Source of the DNA: Bradyrhizobium sp. 149
GTDB taxonomy: Bacteria > Pseudomonadota > Alphaproteobacteria > Rhizobiales > Xanthobacteraceae
Reading direction: 5' to 3'
Assembly (NCBI RefSeq): GCF_023073915.1
Contig: NZ_JADPKK010000022.1
Location: 1,984,001 to 2,048,000 of the forward strand
DNA length: 64,000 nt
The position numbers and the translations under genes are program-made. The first letter of the stretch is position 1. Each line of letters starts with the position of its first letter. Shown piece after piece: positions 15,694 through 23,834 of the stretch. A model generated the notes under the pieces. That model saw only the letters and a list, made by a program, of their open reading frames with translations. It made no database searches and had not been told where the DNA came from.

Positions 15694-16455
15694 ATGTTGT
15701 TGAAGGATCAGGCAGTCATCGTCACGGGCGGCGCATCGGGACTGGGCGCGGCGACTGCGCGAAAACTGGCGGCGCAGGGCGCCAAGGTCGCGGTGTGCGA
15801 TCTCAATGCCAAGCTCGCTGAAACCGTTGCGGCCGAGATCAAGGGGGTGGCCGTGACTTGCGACGTCTCCGATGCCGCCTCCGCCGAAGCTGCGATCGCG
15901 CAGGCGAGCAAGGCGCATGGTCCGGCCCGCGTGCTGGTCAATTGCGCCGGCATCGGCGTTGCCAAGCGCGTCGTAGGCCGCGACGGCCCGATGGCGCTCG
16001 CCGATTTCGACAAGGTCATCAAGGTCAACCTGATCGGAACCTTCAACATGCTGCGCCTCGCCGCGACCGAGATGTCAAAACTCGAGCCGCAGGCGACCGG
16101 CGAGCGCGGCGTCATCATCAATACGGCTTCCGTTGCCGCCTATGACGGCCAAATCGGGCAATCGGCCTATTCGGCCTCGAAGGGCGGCATCGTCGGCATG
16201 ACGCTGCCGATCGCGCGTGAGCTGGCGCAGTTCGGCGTCCGCGTGCTGACCATCGCGCCCGGTCTGTTCCTCACGCCGCTGCTCGCCAACCTGCCGCAGG
16301 AAGCCCAGGACTCGCTCGCGGCCGCCATCCCGTTCCCGCGCCGGCTCGGCCACGCCGACGAGTTCGCGGCACTGGCGCTGCACATGGTCGAGAATTCGTA
16401 CCTGAACGGCGAAGTGGTGCGCCTCGACGGCTCGCTGCGCATGGCGCCGAAATAG
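15694..16455 (+). CDS. SDR family 3-hydroxyacyl-CoA dehydrogenase-like oxidoreductase
   Basis: A 253-residue classical SDR: cofactor motif TGGASGLG (~12-19), acidic Asp at the end of beta-2 (VAVCDLNAK, NAD-preferring), LVNCAGIG, catalytic Ser in NTASVAAYDGQIG and YSASKGG. It resembles the HSD17B10/3-hydroxyacyl-CoA dehydrogenase type II group, including the longer insert before the active site (EMSKLEPQATGERGVIIN). It lies 25 bp after the CoA ligase. In a beta-oxidation-like route it would oxidise the 3-hydroxy-3-arylpropionyl-CoA made by the crotonase. The thiolase or lyase needed next is not in this window. Confidence 0.85.
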   Translation: MLLKDQAVIVTGGASGLGAATARKLAAQGAKVAVCDLNAKLAETVAAEIKGVAVTCDVSDAASAEAAIAQASKAHGPARVLVNCAGIGVAKRVVGRDGPMALADFDKVIKVNLIGTFNMLRLAATEMSKLEPQATGERGVIINTASVAAYDGQIGQSAYSASKGGIVGMTLPIARELAQFGVRVLTIAPGLFLTPLLANLPQEAQDSLAAAIPFPRRLGHADEFAALALHMVENSYLNGEVVRLDGSLRMAPK

Positions 16456-16465
16456 GACGCGACAT

Positions 16466-16885
16466 ATGTTCGTGAACCGGCGCGACGTCCAGATCCAGTG
16501 GGGCGACTGCGACCCCGCCAATATCGTCTATTACCCGCGCTATTTCGCGATGTTCGACGATTCGACGTCGACCCTGTTCGAGGTCGCCGGCTTCTCCAAG
16601 CAGGATTTGGTCAAAAAATACGGCCTGGTGGGCATTCCCATGGTCGACACGCGCGCCAAGTTCTACATCCCCTCGACTTATGGCGACTGGATCACCGTCG
16701 AAACGAAGATCGAGAGCATCAAGCGGTCGAGCTTCGAGGTGAAGCACAGCGTCTACAAGGGCGAGGCGCTGGCGATCGAGGGATTTGAGACCCGTGTCCT
16801 GGTCGGCCGCGACCCCGTTAACCCCGACAAACTGAAATCGGCACCGTTCCCTGCGGAAATGGTAGCCAAATTCACGGGGAGTTAG
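16466..16885 (+). CDS. 4-hydroxybenzoyl-CoA thioesterase-type hotdog enzyme
   Basis: A 139-residue hotdog thioesterase. The N-terminal block IQWGDCDPANIVYYPRYF closely matches the Pseudomonas 4-hydroxybenzoyl-CoA thioesterase active site, with the catalytic Asp at residue 16, and FDDSTSTLF continues the helix. It would hydrolyse 4-hydroxybenzoyl-CoA, or a substituted analogue, to the free acid. It follows the SDR by 10 bp. Together with pobA this links CoA-dependent side-chain shortening to ring hydroxylation, so the operon product would be 4-hydroxybenzoate (or vanillate from ferulate). Confidence 0.9.
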   Translation: MFVNRRDVQIQWGDCDPANIVYYPRYFAMFDDSTSTLFEVAGFSKQDLVKKYGLVGIPMVDTRAKFYIPSTYGDWITVETKIESIKRSSFEVKHSVYKGEALAIEGFETRVLVGRDPVNPDKLKSAPFPAEMVAKFTGS

Positions 16886-16975
16886 GTCGGGAGCTAAATC
16901 GCCACATCACCCAAAGAGGGGGCTGAATTACCCCCCGATTTCTGCTTTCAAAGAAACACATAAAGGGAGGAATAG

Positions 16976-18127
16976 ATGAAACGCTTTTACCTGACCGCTG
17001 CCGTGACCGCGGCCGCGCTTGCGCTGCCGGCCCTGCCCGCGCTGGCCCAGACCACCGAAGTCACGATCGGTATCACCACCACCACGACCGGCCCCGGCGC
17101 AGCGCTGGGCATTCCCGAGCGCAATGCGCTGGAGTTCGTGCCGAAGGAGATCGGCGGCGTGCCGCTGAAGGTGATCGTGCTCGACGACGGCGGCGATCCC
17201 ACCACCGCGACCACCAACGCCCGCCGCTTCGTGACCGAATCCAAGGCCGACATCATCATGGGCTCGGCGCTGACGCCGCCGACCATCGCGGTGTCCAACG
17301 TCGCCAACGAAGCCGGCATTCCGCATTTCGGCCTCGCGCCCTTCCCGATCACGCCGGAGCGCATGAAGTGGTCCGTGGCGATGCCGCAGCCGATCCCGAT
17401 CATGGGCAAGGTGCTCTACGAGCACATGAAGTCGAAGGGCGTGAAGACGGTCGGCTATATCGGCTATTCCGACTCCTATGGCGACCTCTGGTTCAACGAC
17501 TTCAAGGCCCAGGGCGTGCCGATGGGCATGACCATCGCCGATGAGGAGCGGTTTGCCCGTCCTGATACGTCAGTGACCGGTCAGGTGCTGAAGCTCGTCG
17601 CCGCCAATCCCGACGCCATCCTGGTCGGCGCCTCCGGCACCGCGGCCGCGCTGCCGCAGACCGAGCTGCGCGAACGCGGCTATCAGGGCCTGATCTACCA
17701 GACCCATGGCGCCGCCAGCATGGACTTCATCCGCATCGCGGGTAAGGCCGCCGAGGGCGTGTTGATGGCCGCGGGTCCGGTGATGGATCCGGAAGACCAG
17801 CCGGACGAGGCAGCCACCAAGAAGCCGGGCCTCGCGCTCAACGCCGCCTATGAAGGCAAGTACGGCCCGAGCAGCCGAAGCCAGTTCGCCGGCCATTCCT
17901 ATGACGCCTTCGAGATTCTCAAGCGCGTCATTCCGGCGGCACTCAAGACGGCGAAGCCCGGCACGCCGGAATTCCGCGAAGCGATCCGCCAGGCACTGCT
18001 GTCGGAGAAGGAATTGGCCGCAAGCCAGGGCGTCTACAATTTCACCGAAAAGGACCGCTACGGCCTCGACGACCGCTCGCGCATCCTGCTCACGGTGAAG
18101 AACGGCAAGTACGTGCTCGTGAAGTAG
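16976..18127 (+). CDS. ABC transporter substrate-binding protein (Leu/Ile/Val-binding type)
   Basis: A periplasmic receptor of 383 residues with a clear signal peptide (MKRFYLTAAVTAAALALPAL, cleavage near ALAQ) and the type I fold: VTIGITTTTTGPGAALGIPE, ADIIMGSALTPPTIAVSN and VGYIGYSDSYGDLWFNDF. A strong AGGGAGG precedes the ATG. It lies 90 bp after the thioesterase with no obvious terminator between, and a strong terminator follows, so it probably ends the hydroxycinnamate-type operon. It could serve the incomplete importer at 1363-4908, which lacks a receptor. Related receptors in Rhodopseudomonas bind p-coumarate and other aromatic acids; here that is inference. Confidence 0.92.
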   Translation: MKRFYLTAAVTAAALALPALPALAQTTEVTIGITTTTTGPGAALGIPERNALEFVPKEIGGVPLKVIVLDDGGDPTTATTNARRFVTESKADIIMGSALTPPTIAVSNVANEAGIPHFGLAPFPITPERMKWSVAMPQPIPIMGKVLYEHMKSKGVKTVGYIGYSDSYGDLWFNDFKAQGVPMGMTIADEERFARPDTSVTGQVLKLVAANPDAILVGASGTAAALPQTELRERGYQGLIYQTHGAASMDFIRIAGKAAEGVLMAAGPVMDPEDQPDEAATKKPGLALNAAYEGKYGPSSRSQFAGHSYDAFEILKRVIPAALKTAKPGTPEFREAIRQALLSEKELAASQGVYNFTEKDRYGLDDRSRILLTVKNGKYVLVK

Positions 18128-18152
18128 GCGCGGCGGCAGGATTAAGACGACG

Positions 18153-18185
18153 AGAGCCGGCCGGATAGGCCGGCTCTTTTGTTTT
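18153..18185 (+). terminator. Rho-independent terminator
   Basis: Perfect 10-bp stem AGAGCCGGCC / GGCCGGCTCT with a 5-nt loop (18153-18177), running into TTTT and TTTTG. It lies 26 bp after the substrate-binding protein stop and closes the catabolic operon. Confidence 0.88.
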
Positions 18186-18278
18186 GAATTTGAGATCGAG
18201 TTGCGGCTCCGACTTTGCTGCGCTCCCTCTCCCGCAAGCGGGCGAGGTTGCAGCGAGCTTGCGGACGCGCCGCGCGCC

Positions 18279-19007
18279 TCAGGCCGCCTGCCGCAGCGGG
18301 GTCCAGGCGAACTCCGGATAGTAATTGTCCATCATTCGGTCGACATAGGCGGTGAGGTTCGGAAATCCTTCGGCGCGACGGCGCAGTCCGGATTCGAAGA
18401 ACGGCGTCAGGATGCCGGCGAGTGCTCCGAAGGCGGTGGCATCGACGCCGCAGGGCTTGTTCCCCATCAGATAGGACTTGTCGCCGAGCTGCACCGAGAG
18501 CGCAAACAGCGATCGCACGGCGAGATCGACGTCGTCATCGGGCGCGTGGCGGCCGAGTCCGGAGAGCAGGTAGTTCTCGGCGACACGGAATTGCGCGTCC
18601 TCTCGCAGCTTCTCGCGATTGTGCTCCGGCGCGCCGTCGAAGAAATGCGCAGGGCCTTTGGCGAAGTTTACCGGGTCGACCCAGCGCGCCCCGACCAGCG
18701 CAAAATAAACGTGATGCTCGATCATGCGCTCGAATGCCCAGGCCTGCGCGCGCTCGACGAGTGAGAGGCCGGCATCGAAATCGAAGCCGTAGCGACGCTC
18801 GATATGGGCGCGGATGAAGGTAGAATCGGCCACCGCCTCGCCGCCATCGTCGATGAAAGGCAGCTGCCCCTTGGGAGAGGCAGGCGGCATCGCCCGCTCC
18901 TTCCGGTAGGGCAAGCCCGCCATCTTGAGCTGGACCTCCGTCTTGGTGACGAAGGGGCTGATTTCCGGCAGCCCGAAGCCGGCGCCAAAGCCGTAAAGCG
19001 TGATCAT
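18279..19007 (-). CDS. Glutathione S-transferase family protein
   Basis: A 242-residue cytosolic GST-like protein. The N-terminal thioredoxin-fold region (LYGFGAGFGLPEISPFVTKTEVQLKM, then ASPKGQLPFIDDGGEAVADST) includes the cis-Pro segment QLPF and the DST that binds the gamma-glutamyl group. The helical C-terminus carries LMGNKPCGVDATAFGALAG, a variant of the GST N-capping box. Features resemble the metaxin/failed-axon-connections-like GST branch. The ATG has AGGAGA upstream. It stands alone between the terminator and a small gene; substrate unknown. Confidence 0.85.
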   Translation of the reverse strand: MITLYGFGAGFGLPEISPFVTKTEVQLKMAGLPYRKERAMPPASPKGQLPFIDDGGEAVADSTFIRAHIERRYGFDFDAGLSLVERAQAWAFERMIEHHVYFALVGARWVDPVNFAKGPAHFFDGAPEHNREKLREDAQFRVAENYLLSGLGRHAPDDDVDLAVRSLFALSVQLGDKSYLMGNKPCGVDATAFGALAGILTPFFESGLRRRAEGFPNLTAYVDRMMDNYYPEFAWTPLRQAA

Positions 19008-19045
19008 GAAGGCTCTCCTGAAACGACCGAAAGAGTTGAGGGAAC

Positions 19046-19351
19046 TTAACCGCGGGCTGCTGCCACCATGGTGGCAGCAGCCGTGATATCTTCTGCGAAA
19101 CGGGCCCCTCGCCAGGCGCGGGCCATGACATGACGGACCAGCGCGTCCGCGGCCTGGACCAACGAGCGAGCCACCACGGTCGCGAGCGCAAGGCGGAGGT
19201 CGACGACCATGAGATCAAGCGATACGAGACGGCTGAACGCCCACGCGTACCAAGCCCGGACTTGCAAAGACGAGACTTGCAAAGGCGGGACCTGCAAAGG
19301 CTGGATCCGCCAAGGCGCGGCCGCCGGGCCGAAATGGGTTGGAATGATCAT
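19046..19351 (-). CDS. Hypothetical protein with tandem-repeat N-terminus
   Basis: An open frame of about 101 residues, divergent from the YafY-type regulator at 19465. The ATG at 19351 has AAGAGGA seven bases upstream. Residues ~16-32 contain the repeated unit P(L/P)LQV from a 15-bp DNA tandem repeat, followed by a mostly hydrophobic/aliphatic segment (SLDLMVVDLRLALATVVARSL) and an Ala-rich tail. No family is recognised. Its placement opposite a regulator suggests a regulated small gene, but coding status is not certain. Confidence 0.45.
   Translation of the reverse strand: MIIPTHFGPAAAPWRIQPLQVPPLQVSSLQVRAWYAWAFSRLVSLDLMVVDLRLALATVVARSLVQAADALVRHVMARAWRGARFAEDITAAATMVAAARG
19260..19304. 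repeat. Three tandem 15-bp repeats
   Basis: Three consecutive units, ACTTGCAAAGACGAG, ACTTGCAAAGGCGGG and ACCTGCAAAGGCTGG, with a degenerate fourth after them. Being 15 bp, the array keeps the frame of the minus-strand small gene and encodes the repeated PLQV-like pentapeptide. It lies about 160 bp upstream of the YafY-type regulator, so it could also act as direct-repeat binding sites. Confidence 0.8.
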
Positions 19352-19464
19352 GGACAAATCCTCTTCAGTCGACGTGTTGTCCCGGTATAGAACTCCCCTG
19401 CTGCCAACATCCTGTCAGCAGCCGCGCGCCGCCTTCTGAAAAAACCACCGACAAGAGACCAGTC

Positions 19465-20163
19465 ATGAGACGCGCCGACCGGCTGTTTCAAATCATCCAG
19501 GTGCTGAGACGCACGCGTAAACCAATGACGGCGGACGCCATCGCGGCCGAGCTCGAGACCTCGAAGCGCACGATCTATCGCGACATCGCCACGCTGATCG
19601 GCCAGCGCGTGCCGATTCGCGGTGAAGCCGGCATGGGCTACATCCTGGAAAAGGGTTTTGACCTCCCGCCATTGATGCTGACACCCGACGAGATCGAGGC
19701 GGCGGTGCTGGGGGCACAATGGGTCGCCGGCCATGCCGATCCCGCGCTGGCGCGCGCAGCTGAAGATTTGATGGCCAAGATCGCCGACACTGTCCCTGAG
19801 CGCCTGCGCCCCTTCGTGCTGGAGCCGGCAAGCCGGGCCCGGCCGAGCTGGAACAGGGAGCCGGACCGCCTGGACATGGCACGCACGCGCACCCAGATTC
19901 ACGAAGGCAAGAAGATCATGCTGCGCTATCGCGACGAGCAGGGCCGCGCCAGCGAGCGCATGATCTGGCCGATTTCGATCGGCTATCTCGAAGCCGTGCG
20001 CCTGCTCGCGGCCTGGTGCGAGCTACGCGGCGACTTCCGCAGCTTCCGCACCGACCGCGTGGTGGAGGCGAGCTATCCCGACGAGAGATATCCGGAGCGG
20101 CGCGATGTGCTGCGCGCAAAATGGCGGCAGAGCCTGGTCTGGGGCCCACCAAAGGACACGTGA
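19465..20163 (+). CDS. YafY/DeoR-type HTH regulator with WYL domain
   Basis: A 232-residue regulator. Residues 1-60 form an HTH_11 winged helix (MRRADRLFQIIQVLRRTRKP, AELETSKRTIYRDIATL), followed by the linker GEAGMGYILEKGFDLPPLMLTPDEIEA. A WYL-type ligand domain spans ~140-225 (MLRYRDEQGRASERMIWPISIGYLEAVRLLAAWCELRGDFRSFRTDRV). It is on the short side for the family but looks intact. A Cys-cluster gene starts 2 bp after its stop, suggesting co-transcription; a small gene is divergent. WYL domains bind nucleic acid or small ligands; effector unknown. Confidence 0.9.
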   Translation: MRRADRLFQIIQVLRRTRKPMTADAIAAELETSKRTIYRDIATLIGQRVPIRGEAGMGYILEKGFDLPPLMLTPDEIEAAVLGAQWVAGHADPALARAAEDLMAKIADTVPERLRPFVLEPASRARPSWNREPDRLDMARTRTQIHEGKKIMLRYRDEQGRASERMIWPISIGYLEAVRLLAAWCELRGDFRSFRTDRVVEASYPDERYPERRDVLRAKWRQSLVWGPPKDT

Positions 20164-20165
20164 CG

Positions 20166-20489
20166 ATGGACGAGAACTCCCCCGTCGACCTGTCGAGCTG
20201 TTGCCAGAGTTGCGGCGCCTGCTGCGGCTATTCGGCGAACTGGCCGCGCTTCTCGATCGAGAGCGACGAGGAGCTTGCGGCAATCCCGGAGGCGCTCGTC
20301 AACGCGCGTCAATCCGGCATGCGCTGCGAGGGCGATCGCTGTTCGGCGTTGCAGGGAGAGATCGGAAAGCAGACGGCCTGCGGCATTTATGAAGTGCGGC
20401 CGGAGGTGTGCCGCACCTGCATGCCGGGCGATGCCGAATGCGCGATGGCGCGACGGAAATTCGGACTGCCGATTATCGCGAGCGCATGA
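20166..20489 (+). CDS. YkgJ family zinc/iron-chelating cysteine-cluster protein
   Basis: A 107-residue protein whose N-terminus has CCQSCGACCGY, the CxxCxxCC metal-binding motif of the YkgJ/UPF0153 family, followed by conserved Cys in CEGDRCSAL, ACGIYEVRPEVC and RTCMPGDAEC. The R-P-x-x-C-R-x-C block is typical of the group. It probably coordinates a Zn or Fe centre; the function is not established. It starts 2 bp after the YafY-type regulator and is likely translated from the same message. Confidence 0.85.
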   Translation: MDENSPVDLSSCCQSCGACCGYSANWPRFSIESDEELAAIPEALVNARQSGMRCEGDRCSALQGEIGKQTACGIYEVRPEVCRTCMPGDAECAMARRKFGLPIIASA

Positions 20490-20543
20490 TCCGGAAAAGT
20501 GTGCAGCGGTTTTCGGTCAAGATCATGCGCCAGCAAATGAGGC

Positions 20544-20942
20544 TTAGGCGGGGACGGCTTCGCTGATCTCGTCGTCGATCTCGTCGTCCAGCGGTGCGAG
20601 CACCGAGAGCGGCTTGTTCGACAGCGTGATCGGCTTGCGGCCACCCGACAGCGACGGCGAGGATTTCGCCGCGCCCTCGCGCGACAGCGCGTAGAGCGTC
20701 GAGCCGACGCGGCCGCCGTTCTCGATCAGGTCGCGCTCGTTGCAGCTGCCTGCGATCGCGACCGCCAGCGAGTGCAGATGGCTGCGCCGATAGCAGAACA
20801 GCGCCAGCTTGGCGCGTGCGTCTGGGGAAACACTCTCAACCAGCCTCGGCAGGCCGCTCTCGCTGGCGCGATACATTTCGCCAAGGAGTTCGTCGCGGAC
20901 CGGGCAGAAATCGCTTTCAAAGGCGTCGCGGCTTGAAAACAT
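20544..20942 (-). CDS. Hypothetical protein, 132 residues
   Basis: A soluble protein with a good ribosome-binding site (AGGGAGA six bases before the ATG). The N-terminal half is mainly helical (RDELLGEMYRASESGLPRLV, RAKLALFCYRRSHLHSLAVAIA) and the C-terminus is acidic (DDEIDDEISEA). I recognise no family; similar-looking conserved hypotheticals are usual in Bradyrhizobium. It converges with the Cys-cluster gene and is otherwise isolated. Confidence 0.7.
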   Translation of the reverse strand: MFSSRDAFESDFCPVRDELLGEMYRASESGLPRLVESVSPDARAKLALFCYRRSHLHSLAVAIAGSCNERDLIENGGRVGSTLYALSREGAAKSSPSLSGGRKPITLSNKPLSVLAPLDDEIDDEISEAVPA

Positions 20943-21069
20943 TGCAGTTCTCCCTCGTGGGGGAAGATGCAGTGCAATTCTCTAATGAAAGGTTAACCAC
21001 GCTGCCCGGTAGTCACCCGGAGTTATTGCGCCCTGACGCGAATCAATTGCGCGCAAATGCCTCCACAGC

Positions 21070-21151
21070 GTCATGGCCGGGCTTGTCCCGGCCATCCACG
21101 CCCAGCCACGAAACCGAAGAACGTGGATGCCGGGACAAGCCCGGGCATGAC
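21070..21151. repeat. Interspersed palindrome (CATGCCCGGGCTTGTCCCGG type)
   Basis: An ~82-bp inverted repeat: GTCATGGCCGGGCTTGTCCC ... GGGACAAGCCCGGGCATGAC with CCACG/CGTGG inner arms. A second copy of the same family is at 52271-52358. It lies between two genes transcribed leftward and away from coding DNA, as expected for an extragenic palindromic element. Confidence 0.85.
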
Positions 21152-21204
21152 GACCTGTTGTGAATGCGGATAAGCAATTGCCCCGCTCCCAAGGCTGCCG
21201 TCCG

Positions 21205-21672
21205 TCAGTTCGCCGCCATGAAGATGGAGAGGCCGAAGCCGGTCAGATGGTGCAGGGCCTGGTCGACGCCGATCAGGGTCCAGAACCAGGGATGCGCAAG
21301 GTCGACGCCGAAATTGGCCGAGACGAGACCCTTGGCGCGATCGATCGTGATGTGGATCACGAAGTCGATGAATGCCACAAACCAGAATTTCGGCGCCACG
21401 ATCAGGATCAGCGGCAGCGCAACCGCAAGGTGAATCAGGCAGTGCACCAGAAGCGGCAAGGCCCAGCCGTGCTTCTGGTCCTTGCCCTGCGCCATCCAGG
21501 CGGTCTGCAGCACGAAATCGGCGACGATGTGCTTGAACGTGAGCAGCAACATCCAACCAATGAGGGCTTCGACCGGAACCGCCGATGACAGGGGTGGAAA
21601 CGACAAGGCGCCCTCATTGACGTGACAAGAAGGATTGGAGCGTTCAGCGCAACCTCTTCCTGGACCGGTCAA
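21205..21672 (-). CDS. DUF3307 family inner-membrane protein
   Basis: A membrane protein of up to 155 residues with four hydrophobic segments. The hallmark WMLLLTFKHIVADFVLQTAW is followed by LLVHCLIHLAVALPLILIV and FIDFVIHITIDRAKG, and a histidine-rich DQALHHLTGFG near the C-terminus. This matches the DUF3307 pattern; function is unknown. The start is uncertain: the family usually begins just before the WMLLL segment, so an internal TTG about 25 residues in may be used instead of the first possible start. Confidence 0.8.
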   Translation of the reverse strand: MTGPGRGCAERSNPSCHVNEGALSFPPLSSAVPVEALIGWMLLLTFKHIVADFVLQTAWMAQGKDQKHGWALPLLVHCLIHLAVALPLILIVAPKFWFVAFIDFVIHITIDRAKGLVSANFGVDLAHPWFWTLIGVDQALHHLTGFGLSIFMAAN

Positions 21673-21942
21673 ATCGCCGGGACTTGCGATTTATGACACC
21701 TCCCGCGGCGGAATGCAGCCGGGGGGAACCGGAAAATCGCCAACTGTGGCTAACTGGTGATAGGATGACCAATCGCCGCGGCCGAGTTGAGTAAGGTTAC
21801 CTTCGGCTCGAAATTTGCATTCCGTGACCTGCGCGCTATCATTGTCGGTAGAGATATCGTTCTTTTTTCAGACGTTTATTACAGGGCGACCGCAGCATCG
21901 GCGAGCCGTCCGCCACCGGAAGCATAAGGCCAGAGTGCTGCC

Positions 21943-23385
21943 ATGAGTACTGAGGGCCCGACCTCATCGCCGATCGAGCCACCGCCCCGGCGACCCAAGG
22001 TGATCAAGACCAATCAGCAGCAGGTCTTTCTCTACGTCGTGCTGACCTTGCTGTTGTCGCTTGCTACCGTCTGGGGCGGCCGCATGCTGGTGCACAATTC
22101 GGAGACGCTGATCTTTGCGGTCGGCGGCCCCAACAGTGACGAGGCGCTGTTCGCAGCCAAGCTCGCCATCGTCCTAAAGAACAACGCTTCGCGCTTCCGG
22201 ATCAAGATCGTCAACAACGCCGACAACGCCAAGGCGATCGCCCAGTTCGATCGCAAGCAGGCCGACCTCGCGGTGCTGCGCACCGACGCCAAGGTGCCAC
22301 TGCGGGCACGTACACTCGCGATCCTCGAGCACGATCTCGTGCTGCTGCTCGGGCCCGGGAACAAGAAGATCAAGTCACTCGCCGAGCTGAAGAAGAAGAA
22401 GGTCGCCGTCCTCGCCGACAACGAATCCTCGCTCGCCTTCGTCCGCGGCATCCTCGACATTCCCGACGGTGCGGACGCGAAGATCCAGATGGCGCCGCAG
22501 GGCGCCACGCTGGACAAGCTGTTCGCGCCGGCAAGCGGCTTTGGCGCGGTCGTCGCCATCGTCCACGCCTCGAAGGCGGTGCGGGACAAGGCGTATGAAC
22601 AGGTCGCCAGGCGCGGCGGCTTCACGTTGAACGCGATCGACGAGGCGAAAGCGCTGGCGCGCAAGATTCCCGGCATTTCCAACGAGACGCTGACGGCGGG
22701 CACGCTGTCGGCATCGCCGGAAATTCCCGATGACGATCTCGATACGATCGGGCTCGAATGGTTGCTGGTCGCCCAATCCAGGATGTCGCCGACGGCGGCC
22801 GGGGAACTCGCGCGCGTCGTCTACGAGAACAAGTCCGCGCTCGGGCTCGACAGCGGCTTTGCCAGCAGGATCGAGCCGGCATCCGTCGAGAAGGACGCCT
22901 ACGTGATGGCGCATCAAGGGGCGGCCGACTACATCAACGACGACACCAAGTCGTTCATGGATAAGTACAGCGACCTGATGTATCTGGGCGCCGCCGCGCT
23001 CAGCGTCATCGGTTCGATCTTCGCCGCGATCTACGCCAAGATCACGCGGATCGCGCCGGAGAAGGCCAGCGAGCTCTCCACCGCTATCCTCGACATCGGC
23101 GAGCGGATCGAACACGCTCATTCGCTGGACCAGCTCGAATGTCTCCAGGACGAGCTGGAAGGCATCTTGCGCGGCGCGGTCATCGGCTTGCGCGACGGCA
23201 CGATCAGCACGGACGGGCTGGACACCTTCAAGCTCGGCTACGAATTCGTCCGCGACGAGATCGGCATGCGCCGCGATTACCTCAAGCGCCGTGCCGGCGA
23301 GGGCGAGAAGGCCGCTCAGGATGTGGCCCCTCCCCAGCACGACGAGAGCAATCTCGTGGTGGTGAAGACGGCTCAGAGTGCCTGA
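21943..23385 (+). CDS. TAXI family TRAP-receptor-like membrane protein
   Basis: A 480-residue protein. A proline-rich cytosolic N-terminus (1-26) leads to a membrane segment (~28-46), then a periplasmic TAXI-type solute-binding domain (LIFAVGGPNSDEALFAAKLA, IVNNADNAKAIAQFDRKQADLAVLR, LAELKKKKVAVLADNESS). A second membrane segment (~345-366, LMYLGAAALSVIGSIFAAIY) and a C-terminal cytosolic helical domain of ~110 residues with acidic, amphipathic sequence follow. Normal TAXI receptors are secreted and work with a fused DctQM permease. Here the double anchor, the cytosolic tail and absence of permease genes suggest a sensor-like or scaffold role. Found repeatedly in Bradyrhizobium as a lone gene. 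Confidence 0.8.
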   Translation: MSTEGPTSSPIEPPPRRPKVIKTNQQQVFLYVVLTLLLSLATVWGGRMLVHNSETLIFAVGGPNSDEALFAAKLAIVLKNNASRFRIKIVNNADNAKAIAQFDRKQADLAVLRTDAKVPLRARTLAILEHDLVLLLGPGNKKIKSLAELKKKKVAVLADNESSLAFVRGILDIPDGADAKIQMAPQGATLDKLFAPASGFGAVVAIVHASKAVRDKAYEQVARRGGFTLNAIDEAKALARKIPGISNETLTAGTLSASPEIPDDDLDTIGLEWLLVAQSRMSPTAAGELARVVYENKSALGLDSGFASRIEPASVEKDAYVMAHQGAADYINDDTKSFMDKYSDLMYLGAAALSVIGSIFAAIYAKITRIAPEKASELSTAILDIGERIEHAHSLDQLECLQDELEGILRGAVIGLRDGTISTDGLDTFKLGYEFVRDEIGMRRDYLKRRAGEGEKAAQDVAPPQHDESNLVVVKTAQSA

Positions 23386-23502
23386 CCTGTCGATTTGATG
23401 ACCTGCGTCGCCTGCCGGCGTTTCCGCGAGCGACCGGGCCCGGGTCCGGGAACCGTCTCCCTCCACAACCGTTTGCTCCCGGATACAACCGGAGACCGCG
23501 GA

Positions 23503-23721
23503 ATGCGTGCACTCCTCATCATCTTCCTGCTGGGAATGCTGGCGGCGGTCGGCTATTTCGCTTATTCCGCGATGGCGGTCGAGGGCGAGCCGATCCCGAC
23601 GGAAGGTTATGTGGCGCTGGCGCTGGGGGCCGGGTTTTCCGTTCTTGTCGGCATAGGCTTGATGGTGCTGCTGTTCTTCAGCAGCCGTCGCGGCTACGAC
23701 GAACCGCCGCATTTCAAGTAG
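23503..23721 (+). CDS. Small two-helix membrane protein
   Basis: A 72-residue protein with two hydrophobic helices (about 3-24 and 37-60: LLIIFLLGMLAAVGYFAYSA and LALGAGFSVLVGIGLMVLLF) and a charged C-terminus RRGYDEPPHFK. The ATG at 23503 has GGAG about ten bases upstream. It lies between the TAXI-like gene (117 bp upstream) and the K+ channel (113 bp downstream) on the same strand. No family is recognised; conserved small membrane proteins of this type occur in the genus. Confidence 0.65.
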   Translation: MRALLIIFLLGMLAAVGYFAYSAMAVEGEPIPTEGYVALALGAGFSVLVGIGLMVLLFFSSRRGYDEPPHFK

Positions 23722-23834
23722 CGGCGCGTCGTCCGGCGGCCGCCCCGTCGTTGACGGCCTCGGCTCGGGCAGGCACTTTGGCGCCGAGGTTCCAGCCGGG
23801 GCCGCAAAAGACAAAAACCGAGCCGCCTTCCCGC

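Noticed and set aside
16886..16975. Separate promoter for the substrate-binding protein at 16976
   Set aside because: No convincing -35/-10 or dyad and no terminator after the thioesterase; read-through from the upstream operon is simpler.
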